A DNA stretch of 64,000 nucleotides from Chlorophyllum brunneum (taxonomy: Eukaryota; Basidiomycota; Agaricomycetes; Agaricales; Agaricaceae), in NCBI GenBank assembly GCA_963576785.1, contig OY756146.1:1860001-1924000 (forward strand), written 5' to 3'. The position numbers were made by a program, and so were the translations under genes. Below, one piece after another: positions 1 through 11,900 of this stretch; positions within the stretch are counted from its first letter, which is position 1; each line of letters opens with the position of its first letter. The notes beneath the pieces were generated by a model that had not been told where the DNA came from, did not search any database, and saw only the letters and a program-made list of their open reading frames with translations.

Positions 1-1152
1 TGTGCTCTCTTTGGTGTTTTGCAGTTCTTCGAGATGTGGCCCTGCTTTCTGCAATGATAGTACATTATTTTGGTGTATGTAACTTTTGTCTTCTTGCAGC
101 AATATTTAGCAATATACCCATATAGGTTGCAGTTGAAACATCTTGGTTTCCCATTCTGATCAGTGTCTGCCTTTTGTCTTCCAATCCTCATTGGTTGTTC
201 TCCCCCTCCATATGTGACTCCAGTACTTGTTTTGATGTCCCTATGGATGATATCTGTGGTTTTATCCTACTACAAGGATTGTGGTCCTCCATTTATCATA
301 TGTGTTTGGGATTGAGGCTATCAGATAGCCCACAATAGTCCTGATGATATCTGCTCTGGTATGTCATTTGAGAAGGAATATGGCATGTGCATCATCTGTT
401 CCAGTTTGGGTTTTTAGTGCTTCAAACTCTATTAAGAAGTCTATAGTGTTCCTCTTTCCCTGTTTAAACAACTCAATTTCTCCTTCTACTATTGCTTTCC
501 TATTCCCCAAGGAGAATGTGGCTATCATCTCCATTGTAAAGTCCTCAAATACCAGTGTTTTCTTGTCTTGGATTGCCTATAACTTGGTATTGGCATAAGG
601 ACCTGCTAGTCCTCCTTTCATCTATGCTAATACTCCAATTATCTTCTGCTTATTATTATCAATCATGTTGAAGAGTGTCCATAAGGACATTGCTCTCCAT
701 CAATTGTCAAACTTGGTTCTATCTCCATTGAAGTATCCTGGTTCCAGAGCTAGGTTCTTTGGGAAATTAATTTCATCAGCCATTTCTGTTTCTGTTTCAA
801 GTTGTTTGTGTTTGTGTGTTTCGGCAATTTCTGCATCAGATTGGTTCTTGACAACTTCTATGTCAGATGTTTTGGATTCACTGTGCTCATAGGTCTCAGC
901 AATTTTTGTATCAGATGGGGGTTTGGCAACTTCTATGTCAGATGTAGTCTTAGCAACTTCTGTGTTGAATAAGATCTCAAAGAGAGCTGTATCTTCATCT
1001 ATGCTATGGTCTGATTTCTGTCACTTAAGTTCTTCAGGGACTTCTGGTTCTGTTCATCTTTTGGATCCAGTGGTGACTGGTGATCCCTGAATGTCTGTTG
1101 GTCTCAGAGCTCTGGGTCTTCTTGGTATTCTCAATGAGCTGCTGCTGTTCAT
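1..1152 (-). pseudogene. Gypsy gag remnant (old chromovirus copy)
   Basis: Decayed minus-strand copy of the gag gene of the chromovirus that is complete at 44.6-51.1 kb. The plus-strand text can be aligned by eye base for base with 49.5-50.7 kb: the same start region (ATG complement at 1150-1152), the acidic repeat segment and the stretch leading to the zinc knuckles at the window edge. Gag would form the particle and bind element RNA. Many stops and frame breaks are present and CpG is almost absent, so this copy is much older than the 44.6 kb one. The element continues off the left edge of the window. Confidence 0.85.
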
Positions 1153-1245
1153 ATACTGTCATCCTGGTTGGAGGCTATTATTCCAAGCCTAGCTACAAAT
1201 AGTGGCACCTCTCTTACAAGGTGAGTCAAATGACACTTTACCAAA
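1153..1245 (-). other. Gypsy leader with self-priming site
   Basis: Untranslated leader between the LTR and gag of the old chromovirus copy. It still contains the motif ACACTTTACCAA (plus strand, about 1233-1244), which lies 2 nt from the LTR. Its complement is the putative primer site described for the complete element at 50.78 kb. Confidence 0.65.
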
Positions 1246-1552
1246 TGTTATGACCTTAGTCTAGGACTCAGGTTGCAAGTCTTTGGATAAAGACAAGGAA
1301 GTAGAGAAAAAGAGAAAGGGATGATATGATTGGTAAAGTGTAAGGAATACATCAAGTATTACTATACTTTATATACTAGTGGTGAGTACTAAGAATAAGG
1401 GAGCAAGGTAAAGGAGTCATAGGTATGAGTCATAGAGAGTACAGCATCTAGGGGTGAAACAGGAAGCAGAAACAAAGGTATAATAGAGCAGACTGTGTAT
1501 GATGTATTGGGTGCATAATTGGAATGTAATCAACTAAAGATAGTTCATAATA
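1246..1552 (-). repeat. Gypsy LTR (5' LTR of old copy)
   Basis: Starts TGTTATGACC and ends about TTCATAATA. It can be aligned by eye along its length to the LTRs at 44611-44904 and 50790-51083, with many transitions and small gaps. The TATATAAAG box and the downstream ACACTTTACC segment (minus strand) are recognisable. Confidence 0.85.
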
Positions 1553-2091
1553 GTAACCCTATGGCCTTTACTTTCCCTTCAGAACCTGAAGTGTCCCAAT
1601 TTCAATGATGGGTGCAATCTCTCCATCTGCTACATTTTCCTGTTTGTTAGAGATTTGGGTCCACTCTAATGTGAGTCCTTTCTCCTTATCTTTTTCTTTG
1701 TGTTTTCAGTTATGGTTTTCAAATCCATTTCTCTTATTTCTCTCATTCCTGCTTGTTTACCTTTTAATTAGTCATGCTTCTACTTCCATCATTCCTATGG
1801 TTGGGCAGTATCCCTCCATATACTAGTATACAGTTCATTGTTGTCCCTTTATTCAATAATTTCCTCATTATCTGTTTTTCTCTCTCTTTCTCTCTGATTA
1901 GACTTAATATACAATATAAATACCAAAGATTACTCTAGTTTATAATCTAGATAATATTGAGTCTTGCAGGGTTTTTCTTTTTCCCTTCTCTGAATATTCT
2001 ATACTTCTACCTTTGTATGTATGTATATACAGACTACGTTTGAGTACCACTATATATATTGTTGATTTTAAAAAAAAAAAAAAAAAAAAAA
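1553..2091 (+). mobile_element. 5'-truncated LINE 3' end with poly(A)
   Basis: Matches by eye the 3' untranslated end of the LINEs at 16.7-19.7 kb and 21.9-28.7 kb: the region after the C-terminal zinc motif, the CTCTCT-rich stretch, the GTATGTATGTA segment, the ACCACTATATA..TTGTTGA tail and a poly(A) run at about 2070-2091. No coding capacity remains. It is CpG-depleted, hence old. Confidence 0.8.
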
Positions 2092-3836
2092 GATATAAAC
2101 CTCCTAAATGGAAACTAATAAGTTTTACTGGTAGACTTGTTAGACAAATTTGATCAGAGGCTCCTAGACCTGGAATAATTGATAGACATTCTCAGCACAA
2201 AGCTTTTACAATAGAAGACTTATGCAAAGAAGAAGGAGTAGGGATGATTGATTATCTGTATGCTCAAAAAGTCAAATCTCCATTAGTTCCTATTTTCTCT
2301 AAGGATTTGGATCAACTACTACCAGAAGAGAAACCTAAATAGTGGAAAGTGTGTTTAGAAGAGTTAAATTCACTCAAAGAAAGATATGTTTATGACTTGG
2401 CCAAGCTTTTACCAGGAAGATGAGCTGTCAAAAACAGATGGGTCTTTATACCCAAGTCAGATGGTTGATATCATGCTTGACTAGTAGTGAAAGGATTCTC
2501 TCAAATTGAGGAAATAGATTACAATGAACTATTTTCACTAGTAGTCTGTTATGAGATAGTACAACTCATATTTGTAGTTGCTGCTCTCAACAATTGGGAG
2601 ATGCTCAGTTTAGATGTTAAAACTGCTTATCTTTATGGAAAACTGGATGAAGAGCTCTATATGGAACTTCCAGAAGGTTTCAATACAGGTTATGGTAATA
2701 TGGTTTGAAAATTAAACCAAGCCATTTATGGACTAAAGCAATCTGGACAACAATGGTGGAAGGAATTGACTAAGTCAATAACCAACCTAGGATTTGTCTG
2801 ATCCAAATTAGATGCTAGAGTCTATTATTATTATAATCCAGAAACTAAAAAGCTTATTATAGCTCTTGTCTATGTAGATAATTCAATATTTGTTGGAATC
2901 TGAGGCTCTAGACTTCTTTGAGAGAAGAGAGCACTCTTTATGAAGAAATGGGAATGCTAAGACCTTAGTTCTACCACAGAGTTTCTTGGCATAAAAACTT
3001 CATGAAATCCTATAAACTGATCAATTACTCTAGACCAAATAGATTACCTAGGAGAATTTCTTGATCAATTTAAAGTTCTTGGAAAAGAAAAAACCCCATT
3101 ACAAAAAGGGTTTATCTTTGATTTCAATTTAGGACAAGTGACATCTGACTTCATAAAGTAGTATCAACAATTAGTAGAATCAATAATGTACTTGATAATA
3201 GATAGTTAGCCCAACATACTATAGCCTTTACTACAGTCAAATTATCATAGCATATGACCAATTCTACTAAAGTGTATTATAATGCAGACTTACATTTGCT
3301 AAAGTATCCTAATACTACTTGCAAATATAGAATTACATATATTGGAAATTCTATGCAAGGCCTTAACATATTCTCCAATTCTGATTGGACTGGTAATCTA
3401 ATTAGTTGCAAATCTGTAACTGGATATTTCTGTTTATTAGCCAGTGGAGCAATTGCTTGGCTAAGTAGAAAACAGAAAACTGTTGCATTATTTTCCACTG
3501 AAGCTGAATATATGGCCTTGTCAGATTGCAGTAGACAACTTGTCTAGACTATTAATTTATTGGAAGAAACTGGTATCTAATCATTAGCCCCTTATCTTTT
3601 TAGTGATAATGAGGAATCAATATTTTGGGTCAAAAATCTAGTAACAGAAAAACAATCTAAATATATCAACATCAAATACTATTACATTTATGATTTGGTA
3701 AAGGAAGCAAAGATTGAAATGTTTTATGTGAAAGACACAGATAATCCTGCTGATATTCTCACTAATAACTTAGATAAAATCAAATTCAATCAATTCCAAT
3801 CTCAACTTGGCTTGACATTTGAGTAAATAAAACTAT
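2092..3836 (+). pseudogene. Copia-A pol remnant, copy A1 (RT-RNase H)
   Basis: Decayed Copia-A reverse transcriptase and RNase H, aligning with 60.35-62.07 kb. Recognisable pieces are the LSLDVKTAYLYGKLDEELYMELPEG segment at about 2600-2690, the position of YVDD (here YVDNS) at about 2868, DSDWTG at about 3385 and STEAEYMALSDCSRQLV at about 3495-3547. More than a dozen stops interrupt it, mostly at former CGA or CAA codons. It retains TGG (W) at the KNRWVF motif (about 2437), where three younger copies share TAG, so it branched off before that mutation. The left end abuts a LINE poly(A). Confidence 0.9.
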
Positions 3837-3860
3837 ACATTGATTTAGAGCAAGGAGGAG

Positions 3861-4433
3861 TGATAAAGTTTCAGTCATATTCTATGAATAAACTATGAAG
3901 TCATTATAATAATAGTAGACTGAACCAAAACTTCCCATAAGTTGCTCTGCATAAGATAAATGTCATACTGAGTTGATTATGACTAGTAATGATGATTGGT
4001 ACTTAATAGATCATTCTATGTAGTTCCAATGACTAGGATACATATTCTATAGTACTTAGCAAGAGTCAAATAGAATGTTCTATGTATTTCCAACATAATG
4101 TGTCTATATGACTTCATATGTAGTATGACTTGTCCATGCTCTCCTAGATGTATATGAACCCTATATAGCAGACATGTTCTGCATCTTGTTCAATTGAACA
4201 ACTTCTTCACTATTGTCTATCTTCTCCAGTACAACCCAAACTGCAACTTACTAGACTTTGAACTTGCTACTATTGAAACAGATTGTTTTATCAATAATAT
4301 CTGTCTATCCAAACTACCTTCCTACAGACCCTTGATAGAAGTATACTTCCCCAATGAGTAGACTCTATGTTCTCTTCCACTGCATTTACTGCTGCTGTCC
4401 CAATAACAACTCATTACAGTCATTTTCTCAACA
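3861..4433 (+). repeat. Copia-A 3' LTR, copy A1
   Basis: Follows a purine-rich tract (GAGCAAGGAGGAG). Begins TGATAAAGTTTC and ends TTCTCAACA. Same length class (about 572 bp) as the other Copia-A LTRs but heavily diverged and CpG-poor. Confidence 0.85.
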
Positions 4434-4667
4434 GCAAGTCTTTGGATAAAGACAAGGAAGTAGAAATAAGAGAAAGGGATGATACAATTGGTAAAGTGTA
4501 AGAAATACATCAAGTATTACTACACTTTATATACTAGTGGTGATATCTAATAATAAGGGAGAAAGGTAAAGGAGTCATAAAGAAAAGTAAAATGAGTCAG
4601 GAAGAGAGCATAGCCTTTAGGGGTAAAACAGAAGATAAAATAAGTAGGATAGAAGTGATGGTACACA
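4434..4667. repeat. Gypsy LTR fragment, left part
   Basis: Aligns with the chromovirus LTR from about its 29th base: the GCAA(G/A)(T/C)CTTTGGATAAAG start, the TTGGTAAAGTGTAAG and CTTTATATACTAG segments, and then the AAAACAG..GTACAC region. The remainder of the same LTR resumes at about 5767, so an insertion appears to split it. Confidence 0.7.
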
Positions 4668-5766
4668 TATTACAGATTTGGCTACTAAGGGCAATCAAAG
4701 AGGATGCAACCTCTAGGGTATGGCCTTAATACCTATCTCAGCCAAGCAACTGGATAAGCAAGTGTTATCAAACTGTCATTACTTAACCAAGAAATGGGAA
4801 TTCTGTTTATCTCATAGCTCTGAGTAATGAGAGCAAGTAGAGAATAAGCAGTTAAGCAATTTTCTATTGATTGACAGTAACTATCAACAGAAACTCTTCT
4901 TGGGTGATCAAGAAGGCTATCTCTATAGAAGATCAAAGCTTAAGCTTTGACTTTCTAATATAGTTGGCTATTTATACTAACTACTTCTTTTCTATAAATA
5001 CTATGGAGTATAGATAACAAGACTGATAGATATGAAACATGAGACAAAATACTACTAAAGATAGATATGAAACTGATAAAGGTGAAATAACTAAATATAG
5101 GACAAGGTGAAACTGATGAAGGTGAAATGGATGAGTGCTTACTCATCCTCAGAGATCTCAAATGACAAAGATACAGATTTGGCAGAGCAGCTGCAGTTAT
5201 AGGACATGCAGGACAAGGTGGTAGATAGTAATGATAGTGACAATAGTGGGGATGGAAGAATTGTGTCCATTGGTTGATTGGAGTTGGATGATAAGGATGA
5301 TGTCAATGCAGTTGGTTCTTCAGAGAGGTAAGACTCAGGTAACTTGACAAAGACTTGAGTAGATTGCAATAGTAGATGGGGGGAGTTGTCGTTGTTACTA
5401 CTGGGTACAGCAGATTCATCATCTGGTGATAAGTCTTTTGGTTGCATCTCTATACAATAGATTCCATTGGCAACTTGTTGGTGAATAAGTGCTTCAAGGA
5501 CTGGACCATGGATGTACATGTACTACATTGTCTCTTCAGTGGTAGATCAAGCTTTCCAACCATTATTCCAAGTGCTGTAGAGGTTGTTCTCAATAGTGCA
5601 CAAGTAGAGTCCATTGGTGTCACATATATGCAGGTATGGTGCATATTTCCAAGCAAGATGGAGTAGGGAGTCAATAATGGCATCATTGGATCATGGTGGT
5701 GGTATGAGTGGTATAGCTTTGGGAAATTTATCATAACCTCTAACATAGGTTCAAGGTTTGGACATA
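4668..5766. other. Unidentified 1.1-kb segment splitting a Gypsy LTR
   Basis: The LTR alignment stops after GGTACAC (about 4660-4666) and resumes near AATACAAGGTGAC (about 5766). The intervening 1.1 kb matches no other repeat in this window. It is CpG-poor like its surroundings. No clear terminal inverted repeat, poly(A) tail or confident target duplication is visible; TACAC/TACAA could be a degraded 5-bp duplication. It may be an old non-autonomous element or a captured fragment. Confidence 0.4.
5139..5519 (-). CDS. Hypothetical 126-codon ORF in the unidentified segment
   Basis: Open frame with a Ser/Leu-rich, acidic-ended C-terminus (ends ISEDE). Upstream in related frames are Trp/Tyr-rich stretches (WKYAPYLHICDTNGLY) that look protein-like but are broken by TGA and TAG. 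I do not recognise a family. It may be the 3' part of a decayed transposon protein. The neighbourhood is entirely mobile DNA, so a host gene is unlikely. Confidence 0.2.
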   Translation of the reverse strand: MYIHGPVLEALIHQQVANGIYCIEMQPKDLSPDDESAVPSSNNDNSPHLLLQSTQVFVKLPESYLSEEPTALTSSLSSNSNQPMDTILPSPLLSLSLLSTTLSCMSYNCSCSAKSVSLSFEISEDE

Positions 5767-5826
5767 ATAATACAAGGTGACAGGTGCATGATAAGAATGA
5801 ATAGTTTATCTATAGTTCATAACAGA
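5767..5826. repeat. Gypsy LTR fragment, right end
   Basis: Corresponds to the last about 55 bases of the chromovirus LTR (..GATGAACAGTCTATCTATAGTTCGTAACA), here GAATAGTTTATCTATAGTTCATAACA. It continues the LTR broken at 4667. Confidence 0.65.
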
Positions 5827-5886
5827 TTGCTTCTTGGATTGCAAGTAGTTTCTTGTCATGAATCTGGTAGTTTCATTCTGCAATAA
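5827..5886 (-). pseudogene. Gypsy RNase H fragment
   Basis: A 60-bp piece matching 47703-47760 of the complete chromovirus (GATTGC..AGTAGTT..TGGTAGTTTCATTCTGC). It marks the right border of mobile DNA before the host-gene island. An LTR end directly followed by an RNase H piece implies a deletion or recombination. Confidence 0.55.
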
Positions 5887-6046
5887 AGGAAAACTAAAAC
5901 CCATACCATGGACAATCCACAATTCTTCATTCTTGTAATTATACACTCTGTAGTTACAGGCAAGCCAAACTACCCAGAACAGTTACCAATTACGTTCCAT
6001 GTCACCATTCAACAATGCGGACCATAACTAAGTAAGCGGTGGAAAA

Positions 6047-7470
6047 TCAGTTGTCTTGTAAGCCATCTAACTCTTCGAGAATCTCTTGAACTTTCGTCAA
6101 GTCAAGTTCAATATTCGGGTGCTTCCTCATCGCCTGTCGAAGGACTTGTTGCTCCCCCAGCACATAATTCTGAAAACCGACATCTTTCTGCCACCCAAAG
6201 CCCCATGATTCAAGATCCTTTACAATTTGGCCCGCTGTCGGACGATCGCCCGGATTGCGTGCCCAACAACGGTTCATCAAACCCCACATGTCGTCATCAA
6301 TTCCGTCTAGCTCTGGAAATGTACTTGCATGGGGACGAATAGGTAGTTGGCCCTCGTTGATTGCATCAAGGATCTTAATTTTACTAGACATATGGTGGTA
6401 GGCTTCCAACCGTGTCATAACCTGGTCGCGTGGTAGGTCTTTTTCGCTTTGGAAAAAGGAAGAGTAGACGATACCTCATAGCAGACACAACCGAATTCCC
6501 ATACATCGGTGGCCTGAGTTGCGCGATACTCACCAGATGCAATTGACTCGGGTGCTTGCCAATTAGAGGTGGGGCCCTGAGCCGCAGGTGGGGACACTGT
6601 GATTGTGCTGGTCGCAGGGTCCACCTGGGCCTCGGAGAAATCCATAATGCATGCCCGCCCAATATCATTCACGGCAACAGTATCCTGTATTTGCGGGATT
6701 CAGGAGAGTCCCAATGAGAGGGAAGCGTGAGCTTACACGCCGAAGATGGCGGTAGACGATGTTCCGACTATGCAGGTACCAGAGCCCATTGGCAATGTCA
6801 TAGACCTGTGAGGATATACTCATGAGTTACGGGCCAATCAGAGAAGGATCACACGCACAAGCGGTTTGCGTGGCCTACGAGGATTCTTGTCAAGAAAATC
6901 CTTGAGGTTACCATTGGCCATCCATGGGGACACCAGACAGAGCCGCCTGCGATCCGTGTCCGGAAAATACACACCATAAAATGGTCTTATGTTGGGATGG
7001 GAAAGGCAAGACCATAAGGCCGCCGCATGAGAAAGTGCCTACTCAACCACAGGGTCAAAATATGTAAGAGAGAACAACACAACTGACAGACCTCGATTGT
7101 GGAGATAGGCTTCGCCCGGGTGCGTATCCAGAGAACCTGCAAGTGCAGCGGCCTTTCACCGTGGTGGCCTTTGCAGACATCGCCAAGGAGGCCAGCGCTA
7201 ACTTCCCAATTGGCAACCACATCCTTCAATTCGTACGACCGCGGATACAAGCCGGAGGCCACGGAGAGCTCGTACAACCATGAGGGTTGAAGGTAACACT
7301 CGGAATCGTAAGATACCTGCTACAGCTGATTTGAGCCACCCAGAAATGGACGCGGGATTGGGGGACACGCAGTACAGAACATGATCGTTAACATACGATA
7401 TCGACCGTTCTATACAGCTGTCCTCAAGCATGAGAATATAGTCGTAAACGGACTCGAGATCAACTACCAT
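6047..7470 (-). CDS. TKL-type protein kinase-like gene, predicted pseudokinase (domain K1)
   Basis: Multi-exon kinase-like unit of the basidiomycete TKL family. In order: SGLYPRSYELKDVV lead-in (about 7200-7250), glycine-loop relic AGLLGDVCKG, LHLQVLW where the VAIK lysine is Gln, HPNIRPFYGVY and LCLVSPWMANGNL (about 6900-7000), catalytic loop IVYRHLRRDT (HxD Asp replaced by His), DFS instead of DFG, intact WQAPES, DVWEFG and RCWARNPGDRP, ending ILEELDGLQDN. Introns of about 50 nt with GT..AG restore the frame between CYE and VMTRLEAY (about 6420-6465) and at about 6697-6746, 6807-6860 and 7040-7095. The N-terminal exon (ATG 7470) is uncertain; it overlaps the stop of the upstream gene, so K1 may be a separate gene or the frayed end of the array. 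Fold likely kept, catalysis unlikely. Confidence 0.7.
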
Positions 7471-8940
7471 CCACCTCTTCTAGGATCTGTTCAACTTTGG
7501 CGAAGTCAATCTCGACATTCGGATACTTCCTCATCGTGTATCGGGAGATTTGATGCTCTTGTAACACATAGTCCTGGAAATCGTCATCTTCGTGCCTCCC
7601 GAGACCCCATGACTCAAGCTCCTCCACAATCTGGTCAGCCGTCGGGCGATCTTCCGGCTCCCGTGCCCAGCAACGGTTCATCAAATCCCACATGTCGTCG
7701 TCAATTTTGTCCAGCCCTGAGATACTATCTCCCACGGGACGAATTGGTAATTTATGCTCAAAAATTGCACGAAGGGTTTCAATCGCACTACGTATGTGAT
7801 AGTAGGGCTTGCGTCGTGTCGTAACCTAGTCATATGGTAGGCTGCGCTAGTTTGAGGGAAGAAGAGATCCATACCTCATAGCAAACACAGCCAAATCTCC
7901 ATATATCGGTGGCTGCAGTTACCTGATACTCGTCTCCAAGTGATTCAGGTGCTTGCCAACTAGGATTCAAACCCTCCGTCACAAGTGAAGATATCGTGGC
8001 TGTGCTTGTCCCAGGGCCTAACCAGGCCCCAGGAAAGTATGTAATGCATGCTCGCCCAATATCATTCACAACAACGCTACCCTGGATATGTGAATTCAGG
8101 AGGGTGTTGCTAGGGAGGGAGTGGACTTACAGCCTGGAGGTTGCGGTGGACGATATCTTGACTATGCAGGTAGCGGATGCCCTGGGCAACGTCATAGACC
8201 TACAAGAGTACATTCACAGGTTCCATCACTATAAAGAGAAGAAGACAAATATACCAGCGCTCTGCGTGGCCCAAAGGGGTTCGCGTCGAGAAACTGCCTG
8301 AGATTACCATTGGCCATCCATGGGGACACGAGGTATAACTGTTTCTGATCTGCATCATCAAGATACGCACCATAAAATGGTGTAATGTTAGGATGGGAAA
8401 GATGTGACCACAGGGCTACTGTCCGAGCAAGTGCCTGTTCGAAGGCCAGGTAAAAAAAATGCGAAGAAACAATACAACTAACAGACCTCCGCAGTGAAGC
8501 CAAGCCCTGCCCGGTTGCGTATCCAAATAGCTTGAAGGTGCAGAGGCTGTTCACGGTAGTGTCCTTTACGAACATCACCGCGAAGATCCTGGTTGTCACC
8601 CGAATCAACGACATCCTTCAGTAAGAACGACCGAGGATACAAGCCGGAAGTCGCAGAGAGCTGAGACAATAAACGGTGCCGCTGCTGTCGAAGTCGGAGA
8701 GTTTGGAGTTCTGGATGAGAAGCTATCTGGTAGAAAGATTCAACGGAAGTAATACTAGCAAAAACATAGTAATCCTGCACTCACCAGATCGACAAAATCC
8801 AACATCAACTGAGCATGACCATTGCGCAATGATCGCAAAGCCTTCCTCTTGTGTGCAGTGCGAAATACGGATGTGAGGAGACGAATGAGATGGTCGCTGG
8901 TGGCCAAGGGATCACGCGCTCCTGGAACAAAATCTTAGCG
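7460..8940 (-). other. Kinase-like domain K2
   Basis: Linker ALRSLRNGHAQLMLDFVDL (about 8790-8850), SGLYPRSFLLKDVV, degraded glycine loop (NQDLRGDVRKG), LHLQAIW with Gln for the VAIK lysine, HPNITPFYGAY, LYLVSPWMANGNL, catalytic loop IVHRNLQA (Asp to Asn, Lys to Gln), YFP in place of DFG, intact WQAPES, DIWRFG and RCWAREPEDRP. Ends ILEEVDGS-stop. Introns at about 8440-8495, 8200-8255, 8085-8132 and 7830-7882. This is the most degraded active site of the four, while its structural motifs are intact. Confidence 0.65.
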
Positions 8941-11900
8941 GGGAAAAAACAGGGCGAATGTGCTCATACCACGGTCTGGTATAGCCTTATCTCCATTAAC
9001 CTTGACATGTGCGACAACATGAGCAATGTGGAGGCCCCAAAATATTGAGCGACTTGCCTTGTGCAGTATGTACTGGACCCGAAGCAGCTTCTCAATCGTC
9101 GTCAACGAGCGATTTGCCATCCGAGTCTTGATCACTCCGTCCCTGTGGACGAGGTAGCTCTGAATCTCCTCTTGTCGTTGTCTGAGCCCTTTGCCTTCAA
9201 GCCATTGCAAGATTTTCTGGGCAGTCGGTCGCCCCCCAGGTTCACGGGCCAAGCAGGACCTGATCAATTCCTGCATTTCGTCGGCAATTTCATCCAACCC
9301 CGTTATGGGGCTCTCCAGATCGGTGGGGTGTCGGGGTAGTTCCTTCGACGTCAACACCTTTTCATGCTCAGCAACAGGACAAGGTCAGGATGAGAGCCTG
9401 AGTCATACCTCGTAACAGACGCATCCAAAAGCCCATATATCGCAAGGCTTACTACAGGGTTCGCCACCTGAAAGCTCCGGGGCCGACCAGCTTGGGCGTC
9501 CAGTCGTACTGGCCTCAACCGCGCCATAAGCACTTCGCACAGTCAACATCCCAAGGTCGGTGATGCAAGCTCTCCCCCAGTAGTCTACGAGCACATTTGA
9601 CTGCCAAATTTAATACGTGCCTTATGGAGGAAGGAGATCATACGATACCATTTTGAGCCGACCATGGACAACATCCTCGCCATGGAGATACGTAAGGCCG
9701 CTGACGATATCGCAGATCTGGGCGATGTTATTACTGGGGCCCGAGCAGCAGATAGACAAACTCACGAAATCTTCACGAGCTACGGACACATTTTGCTCCA
9801 GATACTCACGAAGCGTGCGTCTCTCCCTCCAAGGAGTCACAACACAAAGCTGCCTCGGGCCTTCACCCAGGCAGTGGATGCCATAGAGCGGCAGGATGTT
9901 CGGGTGATCAAATCGTGCCCATTGAATGACCTCTTCCACGAATGTCTAGCCCAAGCCGCAGCATCAGAGGAGTGTCAGAGCCAAGGTCGACTGCGAAAAC
10001 AGACCTTGGGCACGGAACCCACATCCACTTCCTTGAGTACCTTGACACACAACGGTTGCTCGCCATGAAAGCCTTGATAAACGTCACAGAAACCTTTTGC
10101 GAGTGGTTCGGATCTCAACGTTACTTCACTCGGCATGTAACGCCGCGGATACAGCCCTCGAGACTCAGAGAGTTGACACACAGTTGCAGCGGCGCGCGCA
10201 GCAAGATCTAGCTCGGGGAAGGGAAACAAGAATGATCGCGTGCTCACGAACGACAGGAAGTCCACCAACAATTGCGCTCGATCGTCTTTCAGTTCTTGCA
10301 GAGCCTGATTTTTCTGAGGATCGCCCAGCACGGATGATAAAATTTCGGAGAGACGGTGATTCGTTGACAAGGTGTCGCGAGCCTCTGATACTGAGAAGCG
10401 ATGAATCCTCGTATGTTCAAAGGGAACTAGATGAACCGTACCAGGATTGAAGGCACTCTCGATACTGTCGATCTGGGGAATATGATGACGTGGTGGACGA
10501 CCAGGCTGGGAGGACACCTACCTCGTCGAGAATACCCTGGACCTCGCCCAAATCAGCCTTGCCTGTACCCGTGCTCGTAATCGTCGCAGGGTTTGCAGTA
10601 TCTTGCATATCATCGTCTCGCTGGCCAACTCCCTGGCGTTCAAGCTCATTCAATATTTCTAGACACGCGGGCCGTGCTTCTGGATCCTGTGACCAACATC
10701 GGTTCATCAACTCCCATGATTCTTCGTCAATCCTGTCCCTAGCGTCTGCTTCGGGCTCCTTGTCGCGTCGCGCAGGAAGATGCCTCTTCATTAGTGTACC
10801 GAAGATCGAGTAAGTGTCTTTCATCCAGTGAAATGGCAGTCGTCTGGATAGAATCTAACTTTCTATTTGAGTAATAGTCCCTCAGGGAGAAGCACACTTA
10901 CTTCGTAACAGACGCATCCGAAAGCCCACACATCACTAGCTCGAGTAGAATGCGCCTCTTCTCGCAACAGCTCGGGAGAGGCCCAACGTTCCGTAAAGCT
11001 GGAGGCGCTGCCTGTCACGTTCGTGAAGCCTAGAGTTCGGTCTACACAGATGATGGATGTCCCAAATCCCCCAATGCAGGCTTGTCCTGATGGATATACA
11101 AGAATGTTCATCTAGATGTTGATGCCTTCATCAGGGGAAGAAGATATACAGCGTAGCGGGTTAAATTTACCGTTTTGAGATCTCCGTGAATGATGTTCTC
11201 ATCGTGTAGGTATGCAAGACCTGATGCAACGTCGCGGACCTAGAGTGACGACCTTGTATGAGCGGAGAGAAAACATGACAAACAGTGGGCGCACCAGTGG
11301 CTTGCGGGGCGCATCGGGGTTGCAGTTGAGATAAGCTTCGAGACTACCATTCTCCATCCAGGGCGAGACGAGGCAGACGTCCTCCTTTGACCCGTCGAGA
11401 TAAAATATTCCGAAGAAGGGTAGTATATTGGGGTGGTGGAGTTGTCCCCATACAATCGCCTCCTTCGCATAGTGCTTTTTGTACCGTGAGACTCAGCATG
11501 TACAATACCAGATAAGTGTAGATCAGCACGGACCCTGAGCACATCCGCTAGCCCGGTGCCAGCCACCCGCACGCGTTTCAAACAGACCTCCAGGGAACCT
11601 TGCTTTCCCCAGAAAATGTCACTGAACATCCCTCCATCGTAGCAGGGCTTAATGTCTGTGATACCCTCCAGCACATACCAGCTCGGGTAGAGCATCGAAG
11701 ACCCGCAAAGTCCTCGGAGGGCCACATGAGCGTGCTTGCGAAGCCAAGGCATTGAAGTATTTGCAGGCTCTGACAACAACTATCAGAAGGCGGTGAGCAG
11801 AATGTACGGTGTCAGATCTAGTAGCCCTTCACCCCGTGTAGGAAATTGATGACAATTTGAGCGCGCCCCCCCTTCAAGCCTTCGAGGGCCCTGCTTTTCT

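Noticed and set aside
344..598. 84-codon plus-strand ORF at the left edge
   Set aside because: Matches the antisense of gag in the complete chromovirus (49840-50103), so it is not a gene.
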